Counted from the stretch's first letter, positions 17,655 through 27,224 are shown. The stretch: DNA of 64,000 bases from Tabrizicola sp. (GCF_022842145.1 NZ_JALHQD010000001.1:378127-442126), one strand, 5' to 3'. The notes: generated by a model from the letters alone, not told the origin. Translations and numbers: made by a program.

Positions 17655-19391
17655 TTACTGGTCCATGTAGACGTGGCTTTCGCCCTTCGCCCCCGGATGA
17701 GTCACGGCACCCCACCGCGCGCCACCGACAAGTCTGGTGAACTTGTAGATCGCGCCGCTGGTATAGGCCGTCTTGCGCGGGCCTTTCCATTCGGTCTTGC
17801 GCTGCGCCATCTCGGCATCCGACACCGCAACCGAAATCTCGCCCGTGACCGCGTTGAGGGTGATGATATCGCCGTTCTTCAACAGCGCAATCGGGCCACC
17901 ATGCGCTGCTTCCGGGCCGACATGGCCGACGCAGAAGCCCCGCGTCGCACCGCTGAAGCGGCCATCGGTGATCAGTGCCACCTTCTTGCCCATGCCCTGA
18001 CCGGACAGGGCTGCCGTCGTCGACAGCATCTCGCGCATTCCCGGCCCGCCCGCGGGACCTTCGTTGCGGATGACGATGACTTCGCCTTCTTCGTACCCAC
18101 GCTGCTTGACCGCTTCGAAGGCCTCTTCCTCGCACTCGAAGACGCGTGCCGGGCCGGTAAAGACCTGCTCGGCCTCGGTCATCCCCGCGACCTTGACGAT
18201 GGCACCATCGGGCGCAAGATTGCCCTTCAGCGCCACGACGCCGCCCGTCTTGGTGATGGGCGAGCCGATGTGATAGATCACCCGGCCATCCGCCTCGCCA
18301 CGGATTTCATCCAGGCTTTCGCCCAGGGTCTTGCCCGAAGCCGTCATGCAATCCAGGTGAAGGAGGCCCTCCTTGGCCAGCTCCTTCATCACCACGGCCA
18401 CGCCGCCAACCTCGTGCAGGTCCTTGGCGACGTATTTGCCGCCCGGCCGCAGGTCGACGAAATAGGGCGTGTCCTTCATGTAGGACGCCACGTCGAAAAG
18501 GTCGAAATCGATCCCCGCCTCGTGCGCCATCGCCGGCAGGTGCAGCGCCGCATTGGTGGAACCGCCCGTGCAGCCCACCACCCGCGCCGCGTTCTCCAAG
18601 GCTTTCCGTGTCACGATATCACGGGCGCGGATGTTCTTCTCGATCAGGTTCATGACCGCCACGCCCGACGCCTCGCCATACTGGTCGCGGCTCTCATAGG
18701 GCGCGGGGGCCGAGGACGAGTTCAGCAAAGCCAGGCCGATGGCCTCCGAGACGCAGGCCATCGTGTTCGCAGTATACTGCGCGCCACAGGCACCGCTGGA
18801 CGGGCAGGCCACCCGCTCCATGATCTCCAGTTCCGCATCCGACAGGTTCCCGGCCTGGTGCTTGCCCACGGCCTCGAACATGTCCTGCACGGTGATGTCC
18901 TGGCCCTTGTAGCGGCCAGGCAGGATCGATCCGCCGTAGATGAAGACCGACGGCACGTTCAGCCGGATCATCGCCATCATCATCCCCGGCAGCGATTTGT
19001 CGCAGCCCGCAAGCCCCACGATCGCGTCGTAGCAGTGCCCGCGCATCGTCAGTTCCACGGTGTCGGCGATGGCATCGCGTGACGCGAGCGAGGACCGCAT
19101 CCCCTCGTGTCCCATCGCTATCCCGTCGGTCACGGTGATCGTCGTGAACTCACGCGGGGTGCCGCCACCCTTCTTGACGCCATGCTTCACGATCTGCGCC
19201 TGACGGTTCAGCGCGATGTTGCAGGGGGCCGCTTCGTTCCAGCAGGTCGCCACGCCCACCCAGGGCTGGTGAATCTCTTCTTCCGTGATCCCCATCGCAT
19301 AGAAATAGCTGCGGTGCGGGGCGCGCGCCGGACCTTCGGTCACGTGGCGGCTGGGAAGCTTCGACTTGTCGAAACGGGTGTTGGTGGACAT
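17655..19391 (-). CDS. ilvD: Dihydroxy-acid dehydratase
   Basis: A 578-residue IlvD: converts 2,3-dihydroxy-isovalerate/-3-methylvalerate to 2-keto acids in valine and isoleucine synthesis. Iron-sulfur ligands lie in AGCDKSLPG and [13 protein letters not shown], with the conserved [12 protein letters not shown] segment and [14 protein letters not shown] near the C-terminus. Length is typical. It heads a minus-strand operon with two uncharacterised genes. Confidence 0.96.
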   Translation of the reverse strand: MSTNTRFDKSKLPSRHVTEGPARAPHRSYFYAMGITEEEIHQPWVGVATCWNEAAPCNIALNRQAQIVKHGVKKGGGTPREFTTITVTDGIAMGHEGMRSSLASRDAIADTVELTMRGHCYDAIVGLAGCDKSLPGMMMAMIRLNVPSVFIYGGSILPGRYKGQDITVQDMFEAVGKHQAGNLSDAELEIMERVACPSSGACGAQYTANTMACVSEAIGLALLNSSSAPAPYESRDQYGEASGVAVMNLIEKNIRARDIVTRKALENAARVVGCTGGSTNAALHLPAMAHEAGIDFDLFDVASYMKDTPYFVDLRPGGKYVAKDLHEVGGVAVVMKELAKEGLLHLDCMTASGKTLGESLDEIRGEADGRVIYHIGSPITKTGGVVALKGNLAPDGAIVKVAGMTEAEQVFTGPARVFECEEEAFEAVKQRGYEEGEVIVIRNEGPAGGPGMREMLSTTAALSGQGMGKKVALITDGRFSGATRGFCVGHVGPEAAHGGPIALLKNGDIITLNAVTGEISVAVSDAEMAQRKTEWKGPRKTAYTSGAIYKFTRLVGGARWGAVTHPGAKGESHVYMDQ

Positions 19392-19467
19392 GACGTCTCC
19401 TTGCGGGAAATGGCTTGGCGCAAGGGATAAAGGCCCACCCGATCCGGAGCAAGCCGAATTGGCGGCG

Positions 19468-20487
19468 TCAGGTCCCGTTGATCGCGACGGTCGCGCTTTG
19501 CATCAGGCCATCCAGCTGCAACCGCATACTGTCGACGAAGCCGACATAACCTTTCAGCACACCGGCAAGCGACGGAACCGCGTCGGCAATGGCATCCGCG
19601 CTGCCATAGACGGCGGCACCCAGGATCGCCAAAGTCATGACCATGAGGAACCCGCTGCGGAAGCTGCTGCGGCCCTCCTCCATCGTCTCCATGTTCTGCG
19701 CACCGTCGTCCGATACGACCTCCGAAGGTCGCAGGGTCGAATTGATTTCCTCGACATCCGGCAACCGCGCACGGCGGGCCACCAGGGCCGGATCCTCGGC
19801 CACCACTTCGGGGGCCTTGCTTGCCACCGGCATGACCTGCTCGATGCCAAGTTCGGTCTGGGTTTCGATCGCGCGGGCCGCCTCGGCATGGCGGGCCCGG
19901 GCTTCCCGGTCCGCCTCCTCGCGCAGGATCGCCAGAACCGAGTCGTCGACCGCATAGGCCGCAGCCGCAGCCCCAACCGGCACCTCTTGCGCGGCCTCGA
20001 CCTCCTCGGCCACCGTGTCCTCGACAGCCTCCGCCGGCGCGGCGACCGGCGAAACCTCCGCCACGTCCTCCGACACCGGATCAGGGGTAGGCGCAAAGTC
20101 CACCACCGGCTCCACCGCGATCTCCGGCTCGGGATCAGCAACCGAAACCGGCGCGCTCACCGTGTCGGGAACCGTCTCCGGCTCGCCCCCGGCCACCGGA
20201 TCGGGCGCCTCAAGCTCAGGCTCTGCAGCCTCCGGCACCGGATCTGGCCCGACCGCAGTCTCTACCGCAGCCTCGACCTCCTCCACCGCGACCGGCTCCG
20301 CCACAGCGGGAGCCGCCGCTACCGCTGGAACCACCGCAGGTGCCGCCTCGACCGCTGCCGCGCGGGCTCGCATCTGGTACCAGGAATGCCCGCAGTTCGC
20401 GCATTGCACATCGCGCCCCGTTTCCGGGATCGCATCTTCCGGGACCTCGTACTTGGCCTCACAGTTCGGACAAACCAACCGCATCAT
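19468..20487 (-). CDS. MJ0042-type zinc-ribbon membrane protein
   Basis: A 339-residue protein with an N-terminal zinc ribbon CPNC (Cys6, Cys9) and CANC (Cys29, Cys32), a long Ala/Pro/Glu/Val-rich low-complexity acidic middle, and one membrane helix ([21 protein letters not shown]) near residue 285 followed by a short extracytoplasmic tail. MJ0042/DUF3426-type proteins of this design are common in alphaproteobacteria next to ftsE; their role is unknown. It starts with two ATGs (20487 and 20484) and is divergent from ftsE. Confidence 0.86.
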   Translation of the reverse strand: MMRLVCPNCEAKYEVPEDAIPETGRDVQCANCGHSWYQMRARAAAVEAAPAVVPAVAAAPAVAEPVAVEEVEAAVETAVGPDPVPEAAEPELEAPDPVAGGEPETVPDTVSAPVSVADPEPEIAVEPVVDFAPTPDPVSEDVAEVSPVAAPAEAVEDTVAEEVEAAQEVPVGAAAAAYAVDDSVLAILREEADREARARHAEAARAIETQTELGIEQVMPVASKAPEVVAEDPALVARRARLPDVEEINSTLRPSEVVSDDGAQNMETMEEGRSSFRSGFLMVMTLAILGAAVYGSADAIADAVPSLAGVLKGYVGFVDSMRLQLDGLMQSATVAINGT

Positions 20488-20523
20488 CGTCCCTCAAGCC
20501 TGTTTTTCCCGGCTGCCGTAAAC

Positions 20524-20552
20524 GTTGTAATCGCTAATTCCTGTCATTCCAA
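20524..20552 (-). promoter_or_regulatory. Sigma-70-like promoter of the zinc-ribbon gene
   Basis: Minus-strand TTGGAA (-35, 20547-20552), exactly 17 bases, then TACAAC (-10, 20524-20529), placing the start of transcription about 30 bases before the ATG. Confidence 0.5.
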
Positions 20553-20586
20553 GGGTTTGTCGCTTGCCCTTGTGCAATCGTTTCCC

Positions 20587-20633
20587 CCTGTGCGATGGAA
20601 AGCGCACAGGCAGCGGCACGGATGCCGCTTTTT
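20587..20633 (+). promoter_or_regulatory. Double hairpin with U-tract in the ftsE leader (possible attenuator)
   Basis: CCTGTGCG/CGCACAGG (20587-20610) is a perfect 8-bp hairpin. It is followed directly by GCGGCA/TGCCGC (20613-20628) and TTTTT (20629-20633), a textbook intrinsic terminator. It lies 30 bases upstream of the ftsE start codon on the coding strand, with no + strand gene before it to terminate, so an attenuator is plausible. Confidence 0.5.
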
Positions 20634-20662
20634 GCGGACGCAGCGGGCAGCAGGGGACAACC

Positions 20663-21334
20663 GTGATCAGCTTCGAGAACGTGGCCTACAGCTATGGCGG
20701 GGGCGAACTTCTGTCGGACGTCTCGCTGAAACTGGCCCCCGGGTCGTTCCATTTCCTGACCGGCCCCTCGGGCGCGGGCAAGTCCACCTTCCTCAAACTC
20801 GCCTATGCCGAACTCAGGCCCACCACGGGCCGCGTCACCCTGTTCGACAACGACGTGACCAGACTTTCGCGCGACGACGTGGCCCGCACCCGCCGCCGCA
20901 TCGGCATCGTGCACCAGGACTGCAAGTTCCTCGACCACATGACGCTGGCCGCCAACATGGCCCTGCCCTTCACCGTCTCCGACCGGGAAAGCGACCCGCA
21001 GGACATGGAGGACCTTCTCGGCTGGGTCGGCCTCAAGCATCTCGCCGACGCCCTGCCCCCGCAGCTGTCCGGAGGCGAACGCCAGCGCGCCGCCCTCGCC
21101 CGCGCCGTCATCGTCGACCCCGACGTGATCCTGGCCGACGAACCCACCGGCAACGTCGACTGGGAGATGTCGCTCCGCATCCTCACGCTCCTTGTGGAAC
21201 TGAACAAGATGGGCAAGACCATCCTTGTCGCCACCCACGACCTGAACCTGATCCGCCAGGCCAAGGCCCAGATCCAGGCCCGCGTCCTGCGCATCGCCAA
21301 GCACCGCGTCCAGCTTGCGGGGGCCGATCTGTGA
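20663..21334 (+). CDS. ftsE: Cell-division ABC transporter ATP-binding protein FtsE
   Basis: A 223-residue ABC ATPase with Walker A GPSGAGKST, signature LSGGERQRAALARA and Walker B VILADEPTGNVD. FtsEX recruits and activates periplasmic amidases or hydrolases at the septum. The GTG at 20663 (VISFENVAYSYGG) is chosen because it matches the family start and length; the frame is open upstream with an ATG at 20564 that would add an implausible 33 residues over the terminator. Its end overlaps ftsX by four bases (GTGA). Confidence 0.93.
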   Translation: MISFENVAYSYGGGELLSDVSLKLAPGSFHFLTGPSGAGKSTFLKLAYAELRPTTGRVTLFDNDVTRLSRDDVARTRRRIGIVHQDCKFLDHMTLAANMALPFTVSDRESDPQDMEDLLGWVGLKHLADALPPQLSGGERQRAALARAVIVDPDVILADEPTGNVDWEMSLRILTLLVELNKMGKTILVATHDLNLIRQAKAQIQARVLRIAKHRVQLAGADL

Positions 21335-22227
21335 GGTTCCCGACCGCCAAACCCGCCTCCCCCGCCACCCGCGCCCTTGAAGTCGTCCCGCCCTCCGGCC
21401 CCACCGCCTGGCTCACGACCTTCACCGCCGGCGCGATGACCTTCCTCTGCGTCTTCGCCCTCGCCCTCTCGCTCGCCTCCGGCCGCCTCGCGACCCGCTG
21501 GTCCGAGGCGCTGGCCAAGACCGCCACCATCCGCCTCTCCGCGCCCGAGGAACAGGTCCAGATCCAGACCGATGCGATCCTCGCCACCCTGGCCACCACC
21601 CCCGGCATCGCCAGCTACCGCCTGATCGACGACGACGAGACGCGCCAACTCCTTGAACCCTGGTTCGGCCCCGGCCTGCCCGTCGAGGCCCTGCCGATCC
21701 CCCGCCTGATCGAGGTCGTGGAAGCCGATCCGCCCTATGATTCCGAGGGCCTGCGCCAGCGCCTGACGGCCGAGGCCCCCGGCGCAGTCCTTGACGACCA
21801 CACCCGCTGGCGCCGTCCGCTGGCCGAGGCTGCCAGCCGGATCCGCCTCCTCGGTGTCCTCTCCATCGTGCTGATCGGGGTGACGATGGCGGCGATGATC
21901 ACCCTTGCGGCCCGCGCCGCACTGGCCACCAACGCGCAAGAGATCCGCGTCCTGCGCCTTGTCGGCGCCAAGGACAGCTACATCGCCCGCGCCTTCGTCC
22001 GCCGCTTCACCCTCCGCACCCTGGGCGGGGCCGCGATCGGTGCCGCGCTTGGCCTTCTGGGTGTCGCCGCCCTGCCCGCCGCCGACGCCGCCGGTGGCTT
22101 CCTGACCGGCCTTGGCTTCATCGGCTGGGGCTGGCTCTGGCCCTTGGCGCTCCCGCCGCTGGCCGCTATCCTGGCTTTCCTCGCCACCCGCCGCGCCGCC
22201 TTCCAGAAGCTGAGAGAGCTGACATGA
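21331..22227 (+). CDS. ftsX: Cell-division membrane protein FtsX
   Basis: This 298-residue permease-like protein has a first membrane helix (FTAGAMTFLCVFALALSLASG), an extracytoplasmic domain of about 130 residues and three C-terminal helices, the FtsX topology. It starts at a GTG overlapping the ftsE stop and ends overlapping plsC by ATGA, so ftsE-ftsX-plsC is translationally coupled. It anchors FtsE and relays ATP hydrolysis to periplasmic cell-wall hydrolases. Confidence 0.92.
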   Translation: MRFPTAKPASPATRALEVVPPSGPTAWLTTFTAGAMTFLCVFALALSLASGRLATRWSEALAKTATIRLSAPEEQVQIQTDAILATLATTPGIASYRLIDDDETRQLLEPWFGPGLPVEALPIPRLIEVVEADPPYDSEGLRQRLTAEAPGAVLDDHTRWRRPLAEAASRIRLLGVLSIVLIGVTMAAMITLAARAALATNAQEIRVLRLVGAKDSYIARAFVRRFTLRTLGGAAIGAALGLLGVAALPAADAAGGFLTGLGFIGWGWLWPLALPPLAAILAFLATRRAAFQKLRELT

Positions 22228-22949
22228 CCCCGATCCGCTGGCTCCTCTCGCCGGTCTTCGTCGTGCAGATGTATCTCGCGATGGCCGTGATCGCCGTCGT
22301 CTTCGCGCCTTGGGCGCTCTTCTCCCGCACCGGCGCGCGCGCCGCCTGCAAGACCTACTGCCGCTGGGTGATCTTCACGCTCCGCCTCCTCTGCGGCACC
22401 CGCTGCGAGGTCCGGGGCACACCCCCGACCGGCGAGGCCGTCATCGCCGCCAAGCACCAAAGCTTTCTCGACATCATCCTGATCTTCAACGCCGTCCCTG
22501 CCGGCAAGTTCATCATGAAGCGGGAACTGATCTACACCCCCTTCCTTGGCCAGTACGCGTTGAAGATCGGCTGCGTCCCGGTCAACCGCGGCAAGCGCGG
22601 CGCTGCGATCACCAAGATGAAGGCCGACGTCGCCGCCGGGGCGGCCGAACCCGGCCAGCTCATCATCTACCCGCAAGGCACCCGCGTCGCACCCGGCGCG
22701 ACCCTCCCGTACAAGGTCGGCACCGGCCTTCTCTACGAACAGCTTGGCCAGCCTTGCGTCCCGGTCGCCGCCAATGTCGGCCTCTTCTGGCCCAAGCGCG
22801 GCATCCTGCGCAAACCCGGCCTCGCCGTGGTCGAATTCCTCGACCCCATCGCGCCGGGCGTGAAAGTGCAGGAGTTCATGGCCCGCCTGGAAACCGAGAT
22901 CGAAACCCACTCCAATCGCCTGATGGCGGAAGCCGGGTTCCGCGCCTGA
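22224..22949 (+). CDS. plsC: 1-acyl-sn-glycerol-3-phosphate acyltransferase
   Basis: This 241-residue membrane-associated enzyme converts lysophosphatidic acid to phosphatidic acid. It has the catalytic HQSFLD (HX4D) and YPQGTRVAPG, a variant of the EGTR substrate motif with Pro-Gln replacing Pro-Glu, plus an N-terminal hydrophobic helix. It is coupled to ftsX by an ATGA overlap and to the next gene by TGATG, linking phospholipid synthesis with division genes. Confidence 0.92.
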   Translation: MTPIRWLLSPVFVVQMYLAMAVIAVVFAPWALFSRTGARAACKTYCRWVIFTLRLLCGTRCEVRGTPPTGEAVIAAKHQSFLDIILIFNAVPAGKFIMKRELIYTPFLGQYALKIGCVPVNRGKRGAAITKMKADVAAGAAEPGQLIIYPQGTRVAPGATLPYKVGTGLLYEQLGQPCVPVAANVGLFWPKRGILRKPGLAVVEFLDPIAPGVKVQEFMARLETEIETHSNRLMAEAGFRA

Positions 22950-23272
22950 TGGGCAGCAAGGCCCAGACCATCGCCCACCTCCTCGACGCCCTTGCTCCGC
23001 TGCCCCTGTCGACCCGCAAGATGTTCGGCGAATACGCGCTTTACCTCGACGGCAAGGTTGTCGCCCTGGTCTGCGATGACCAGCTCTTCCTGAAGCCCAC
23101 CCCGAGCGCGCAGACCGCACTGCCGGATTGCCCTGCGGGCCACCCCTATCCCGGCGCAAAGCTTCATCTTCTTGTCACCGACGCGCTGGATGATCCCGAG
23201 CGGGTCGTCCTCGCACTCAGGGCCATCGCAACCGACCTGCCCGATCCAAAGCCGAAGCGACCCAAGCCTTGA
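22949..23272 (+). CDS. TfoX/Sxy N-terminal-domain protein
   Basis: A 107-residue single-domain protein with STRKMFGEYALYLDGKVVALVCDDQLFLKPT, characteristic of the TfoX/Sxy N-terminal domain. In gammaproteobacteria full-length TfoX regulates competence; stand-alone N-domains are of unknown role. It overlaps plsC by one base as the last gene of the ftsEX operon. A Pro/Lys-rich tail (PKPKRPKP) ends it. Confidence 0.85.
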   Translation: MGSKAQTIAHLLDALAPLPLSTRKMFGEYALYLDGKVVALVCDDQLFLKPTPSAQTALPDCPAGHPYPGAKLHLLVTDALDDPERVVLALRAIATDLPDPKPKRPKP

Positions 23273-23276
23273 CGCA

Positions 23277-23345
23277 CCAGCCCTTTCACATTTGCCCAAA
23301 TATCCCACGGGAGGTCCGGAGGGTGTGAAACCCTCCGGGGCCAGC
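23277..23345 (-). repeat. Rhodobacterales-type dispersed repeat (ATATTTGG family), inverted copy
   Basis: On the minus strand this reads a hairpin (GGAGGG/CCCTCC, 23318-23336) followed by GGATATTTGGGCAAATGTGA. The same order recurs on the + strand at 57291-57345. It lies in the gap before the FMN-binding gene. Confidence 0.7.
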
Positions 23346-23360
23346 CAAAGGCGACACGAT

Positions 23361-23966
23361 ATGAATTGGATCAGCACCCTCGACGACCTCCACAGCCACT
23401 ACGGCCACCCGGCCGAGGCCGCGACACTCAAGGTCACGCCGCATCTCACCCCGGCCTACCGCGCCTGGCTCGACCGCTCCCGCTTCTGCGTCCTGACGAC
23501 CGTGGGACCCGAAGGCACCGACGGCTCACCGCGGGGCGACGACGGCCCCGTCGTGACGGTTCTCGACCCGCAGACGCTGGCGCTGCCCGACTGGCACGGC
23601 AACAACCGCATCGACAGCCTGCGCAACATCCTCCGCGACGGTCGCGTCAGCCTGATGTTCCTGATTCCCGGCGCGAACAACGCGCTCCGGGTGGACGGCA
23701 CCGCCCGCCTGACCGCAGGCGCTGATCTTCGCAGCCGGTTCCAGCGCGACGGCAAGCAGCCCCGCACCGTCATCGTGATCCGCATTGCCGAGGTCTACTC
23801 CCAATGCGCCCGCGCGCTGATCCGCTCGGCCCTCTGGACCTCCGGCGACCAGAGCCAAGGACTGCCCACGGTCGGAGACATGCTGCGCGAGATCAGCGAA
23901 GGGGGGATCGATGGCAAGGCCTACGACGCCGACTGGCCGGGCCGGGCCGCCCTGACGATGTGGTGA
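23361..23966 (+). CDS. Pyridoxamine 5'-phosphate oxidase-family FMN-binding protein
   Basis: This 201-residue split-barrel protein has RFCVLTTVGPEGTDGSPRGDD, then LALPDWHGNNRIDSLRNI and VSLMFLIPG, typical of the MSMEG_1061-like branch of the PNPOx-like superfamily that binds FMN or F420. Substrates are generally unknown. The ATG at 23361 starts the domain exactly. It ends just before palindromic repeat C and is convergent with the next gene. Confidence 0.86.
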   Translation: MNWISTLDDLHSHYGHPAEAATLKVTPHLTPAYRAWLDRSRFCVLTTVGPEGTDGSPRGDDGPVVTVLDPQTLALPDWHGNNRIDSLRNILRDGRVSLMFLIPGANNALRVDGTARLTAGADLRSRFQRDGKQPRTVIVIRIAEVYSQCARALIRSALWTSGDQSQGLPTVGDMLREISEGGIDGKAYDADWPGRAALTMW

Positions 23967-23970
23967 AACC

Positions 23971-24078
23971 GCTCTTCGGGGACTTCGTCCCTCATCGCTG
24001 ACCGGCCCGCGACGAGAAGACGAAGTCTCACAGGCACGTCACCCACCTGCGAGGAGAAGTCGAAGACGCACGACGAGC
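23971..24078. repeat. Palindromic intergenic repeat, copy C (with a partial extra arm)
   Basis: Arms 23971-23997 (GCTCTTCGGGGACTTCGTC plus CCTCATCG) and 24010-24027 (CGACGAGAAGACGAAGTC) form the hairpin. A further arm-like segment at 24049-24078 (GCGAGGAGAAGTCGAAGACG plus CACGACGAGC) suggests a partial second unit. It begins 5 bases after a stop codon, between convergent genes. Confidence 0.78.
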
Positions 24079-24166
24079 AGCACCGCAGCGGTTAACAGAT
24101 CCTGAACGCCTACGGACAAACTATTGAAATCATTAAGTCGGGATAAGCGCCCACGCGTGGCGCAGA

Positions 24167-24652
24167 TCAACTCAGCGGGCAGTCCGCCACCTCGACATCC
24201 AGCGCCAGCGTCGCCTCCGGCCCGTATCCCAACCCAGAGACGTTGATATACAAGGCCCCCGTTTCGGCCCAGACTTCGGTGACCTTCATCGTCGTCCCCG
24301 CCGGATCGACCGCCACCTTCTCGAACAGGGCGCAGTCCGTCTCGAACCGCAGCACGTACCCATTGAACCGAGCCCCGTAGAACCGCCCGATCCCCTTCGG
24401 ATAGCTCAGCTCGATCCGCGTCGGCCCGATCTCCACCGCCACCGGCACGACATCCAGCCCCCCGGTGAATCCCTCCGGTCCCAGCCCGAACTCGGTCCCC
24501 TGCCCGACCGTCACCGTCCGCCCCCGCGCGACCAGCAGAGGCGTCTCCCGCAGGTCCCAGGTTTCCACGTTGAAGGTGACCAGCCGCCCGTCCAGCGCGC
24601 CGCCCGCAGCCGGAGCTGCCAGCAGGGCCGCCAGCAGCAGCCACCGGATCAT
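24167..24652 (-). CDS. Secreted hypothetical protein
   Basis: A 161-residue protein with a clear signal peptide ([19 protein letters not shown]) and a predicted beta-rich mature part with two Cys (TDCALFE, ADCPLS) that may form a disulfide. I do not recognise a family. It overlaps the SMR gene by ATGA and so belongs to the accA-SMR operon. About 90 AT-richer bases separate it from repeat C. Confidence 0.72.
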   Translation of the reverse strand: MIRWLLLAALLAAPAAGGALDGRLVTFNVETWDLRETPLLVARGRTVTVGQGTEFGLGPEGFTGGLDVVPVAVEIGPTRIELSYPKGIGRFYGARFNGYVLRFETDCALFEKVAVDPAGTTMKVTEVWAETGALYINVSGLGYGPEATLALDVEVADCPLS

Positions 24653-24963
24653 GCGAACTTCAGCGCGGCGATCCCGGCAAGGATCAGCATCACCCCCGTC
24701 ACCCGCATCAGGTTGACCGGTTCATTGAACAGGAACACCGCCGCGATGGCCGTGCCCACGGCCCCGATTCCGACCCAGACCGCATAGGCCGTCCCCACCG
24801 GCAGTGTCTTCATCGCCACGGACAACAGGTAAAACGACCCGAGCGCCAGCACGATCGTGACCACCGACGGAACCAGCTTCGTGAACCCGTCCGAGTACTT
24901 CAAACCCAGCGCCCAGCACGTCTCCATCAGCCCGGCGATGACGACGATAATCCAGGGATTCAA
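24649..24963 (-). CDS. SMR-family small multidrug/guanidinium exporter
   Basis: This 104-residue protein has four membrane helices and the SMR pattern: Glu in helix 1 ([13 protein letters not shown], the proton/substrate-binding Glu), [14 protein letters not shown] in helix 3, and FNEPVNLMR. The METCWA motif is closer to SugE/Gdx (guanidinium exporter) proteins than to EmrE. It uses a TTG start (24961-24963) overlapping the accA stop as TTGA; no ATG in the frame could give a full-length protein. It is translationally coupled on both sides. Confidence 0.88.
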   Translation of the reverse strand: MNPWIIVVIAGLMETCWALGLKYSDGFTKLVPSVVTIVLALGSFYLLSVAMKTLPVGTAYAVWVGIGAVGTAIAAVFLFNEPVNLMRVTGVMLILAGIAALKFA

Positions 24964-25919
24964 GCCGCGAGCCCTTTCGAGCCCATCTCGACGAACTTCT
25001 GCCGCCGGTCCTTGACCAAAGCCTCGCGCTTCTTGCCGGTCAGCTCGCCCAGCATCGCCTCGATCGCCTTGCCAACCGCGTCCACCGTGTCTTTCGGCGC
25101 ACGCTGAGCCCCGCCCAGGGGCTCCTTCACGATGCGGTCGATGATCCCCAGCTTCTGCAGATCCTGCGCCGTCAGCCGCAAGGCCTCGGCTGCTTCGCGC
25201 ATCTTCTCGGCATCCTTCCAGAGGATCGAGGCGCAGCCCTCGGGCGAGATCACCGAATAGACCGAATGCTCCAGCATCGCGACCCGGTTCGCCGTGGCAA
25301 AGGCCACCGCGCCGCCCGAGCCACCCTCGCCGATCACCACCGAGATAAGCGGCACGCCGATGGCAAGGCACTTTTCGGTCGAGCGTGCGATGGCCTCGGC
25401 CTGTCCACGTTCCTCGGCCCCTTTGCCGGGATAGGCGCCGGCGGTGTCGATCAGCGTGATCACCGGGATGCGGAACCGGTCGGCCAGGTCCATCAGGCGG
25501 ATCGCCTTGCGATAGCCCTCGGGCCGAGCCATGCCGAAATTGCGCTGGATGCGGGATTTGGTGTCATTGCCCTTTTCATGCCCGATGATCATCACGGGCT
25601 GGTCGTTGAACCGCGCAAGGCCCCCGATGACCGCATGATCGTCGGCAAAGGCCCGATCGCCGGCCAGACTGGTGAACTCGGTGAAAAGCTGCTCGATGTA
25701 GTCCTGGCAATGCGGCCGGTCCGGGTGACGCGCCACCTGGCACTTCTGCCACGCAGTCAGGTTCTTGTAGAGATCGCGCAGCGCAGTGTCCGCCTTGCGG
25801 TCCAGCGCTTCGGCCTCTTTGGACACATCCATTCCCGGACTGGTCTTCGCCATCGCGCGAAGCTCTTCGGCCTTGCCTTCGATGTCGGCGAGAGGCTTTT
25901 CAAAGTCGAGATACTGCAT
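24960..25919 (-). CDS. accA: Acetyl-CoA carboxylase carboxyltransferase subunit alpha
   Basis: A 319-residue AccA, transferring CO2 from biotin-BCCP to acetyl-CoA with AccD in the first step of fatty-acid synthesis. It has [20 protein letters not shown], the central [33 protein letters not shown] and [17 protein letters not shown]. Full family length. It heads an overlapping operon with the SMR exporter and a secreted protein. Confidence 0.96.
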   Translation of the reverse strand: MQYLDFEKPLADIEGKAEELRAMAKTSPGMDVSKEAEALDRKADTALRDLYKNLTAWQKCQVARHPDRPHCQDYIEQLFTEFTSLAGDRAFADDHAVIGGLARFNDQPVMIIGHEKGNDTKSRIQRNFGMARPEGYRKAIRLMDLADRFRIPVITLIDTAGAYPGKGAEERGQAEAIARSTEKCLAIGVPLISVVIGEGGSGGAVAFATANRVAMLEHSVYSVISPEGCASILWKDAEKMREAAEALRLTAQDLQKLGIIDRIVKEPLGGAQRAPKDTVDAVGKAIEAMLGELTGKKREALVKDRRQKFVEMGSKGLAA

Positions 25920-26034
25920 GGCGCTTCCTTTTCGGGACCGCCTCTATATGCCCGCGGCAATGGGCTGATGCAACTCGGCAAGATTTGAGTGCGCGGTCAA
26001 GGGCACGAGGGCGGAGACCGGTGCCGTCGTGGGA

Positions 26035-26496
26035 TCATTCGTCGTTGCTGTAGGACGTGTCAGGCTGACCGATCAGGCGACGCAGCAGGCCGTCCAGTTG
26101 TCGGGCGAGGTCCATCCCAAGTTCGGACCGCAGGGCGCTATCGTAGGCCAGGGCGCGCTTGCCCAGGTCGCTGAAGACCTCCGCACCACGACCCGTGAGT
26201 GACAGGATTTCAGCGCGCCGATCTGTCGGGCTGACGCTACGGAGAAGCAGGCCTTCAGCCTCAAGTGCGGCCACGGCACGACTGACCTTGGTCTTTTCAG
26301 TATGGGTGACAGTGCAGATGTCGCGAGCGGTCATGGCACCGAACTTGCCCAGATTGGCCAGCACCCGCCACTGCGTGCGCGTCAGGCCGTAAGCTGCCTT
26401 GTAGCTGGCCTGGAAGGACCGTGACGTGGCCTCGGCCGCCTGATTGAGGAGGTAGGGGAGGAAGCGTTCAAGGTCGAAATCCGCGGGGTCTGGCAT
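26035..26496 (-). CDS. MarR-family regulator of the homogentisate pathway
   Basis: This 153-residue MarR protein has the winged-helix segment GLTRTQWRVLANLGKFGAMT...CTVTHTEKTKVSRAVAALEA and wing DRRAEILSLT. The ATG at 26496 has AAGGA seven bases upstream and is preferred to a TTG start 45 bases earlier. It follows maiA on the same strand and lies beside the divergent hmgA-fahA genes. The palindrome in the hmgA promoter is its likely binding site, so it probably represses tyrosine catabolism until an intermediate binds; this is inference. Confidence 0.88.
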   Translation of the reverse strand: MPDPADFDLERFLPYLLNQAAEATSRSFQASYKAAYGLTRTQWRVLANLGKFGAMTARDICTVTHTEKTKVSRAVAALEAEGLLLRSVSPTDRRAEILSLTGRGAEVFSDLGKRALAYDSALRSELGMDLARQLDGLLRRLIGQPDTSYSNDE

Positions 26497-26542
26497 GGCG
26501 TCATCCTTGGCGTCGTCGGACCGTGGCACAGGTGTGGGCAAG

Positions 26543-27181
26543 TCACGTTTGCGGTTTCACACGGTCGGGATGGGCGGCGGCGAAGGCCGTCAGCGCCACT
26601 GCCCGTTCCGCGACAGCAGCCAGTCGGGGATACGGGGACAGGTCCACACCCCAGCGCCGGGCGTTGTAAAGTTGCGGAATGAGACAGATGTCGGCCAGGC
26701 CTGGCGCCTCGCCGTGGCAGAAGGACAGGGCAGGACCCTGGGAGAGGAGACCTTCGAACCCTTCAAGGCCGAGGGCGATGAAATGGAGCATCCAGCCCTC
26801 CATCGTGGCGGAACCGCCGAGGGAGACGGCATGGCGTGCCACGCGGAGGTTGCAGACCGGCTGCGTCTCCATCGCGATGGCATGGGCCAGTGCGCGAGCC
26901 CTGGCTCGGGCGGCAGGCTGCTTGGGCAGGAAGCCGGCGGCACGTGTCTCGTCGAGGTATTCCAGGATGGCAAGGGACTGGGTGAGACGGAGGCCGTCGA
27001 TTTCCAGCACCGGAACCAGGCCTTGGGGGTTGACTGCAAGATGGTCAGTGCTGCGCTGGTCGCCCGTTCCGAGGTCGATGGCTCGCGTAGCGTACTCAAG
27101 TCCTAGCAAATTCAGGGCAATGCGCACGCGGTAGGCCGAGGAGGAACGCCAGTAATCGTGAAGAAGGATGCTGTCCTGCAT
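26543..27181 (-). CDS. maiA: Maleylacetoacetate isomerase (zeta-class GST)
   Basis: A 212-residue GST-fold protein with the zeta-class active-site motif SSSAYRVRIAL (normally SSCSWRVRIAL), then NPQGLVPVLEIDG and QSLAILEYLDE. It isomerises maleylacetoacetate to fumarylacetoacetate with glutathione. The motif's Cys position is Ser here, as in some bacterial members. The ATG at 27181 follows GAAGG; a TTG 18 bases earlier is less likely. It is divergent from hmgA and upstream of marR. Confidence 0.92.
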   Translation of the reverse strand: MQDSILLHDYWRSSSAYRVRIALNLLGLEYATRAIDLGTGDQRSTDHLAVNPQGLVPVLEIDGLRLTQSLAILEYLDETRAAGFLPKQPAARARARALAHAIAMETQPVCNLRVARHAVSLGGSATMEGWMLHFIALGLEGFEGLLSQGPALSFCHGEAPGLADICLIPQLYNARRWGVDLSPYPRLAAVAERAVALTAFAAAHPDRVKPQT

Positions 27182-27224
27182 GGGATCGGCCTTCGGCAAG
27201 GGAGAGCTGAAGGTCAGGATTATC

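Noticed and set aside
24085-24166. AT-richer segment with GGATAAG/TTAACAG motifs near the composition switch, considered as an origin
   Set aside because: No cluster of DnaA boxes (TTATCCACA-like), and none of the usual alphaproteobacterial origin neighbours (hemE, parAB, dnaA) are present.
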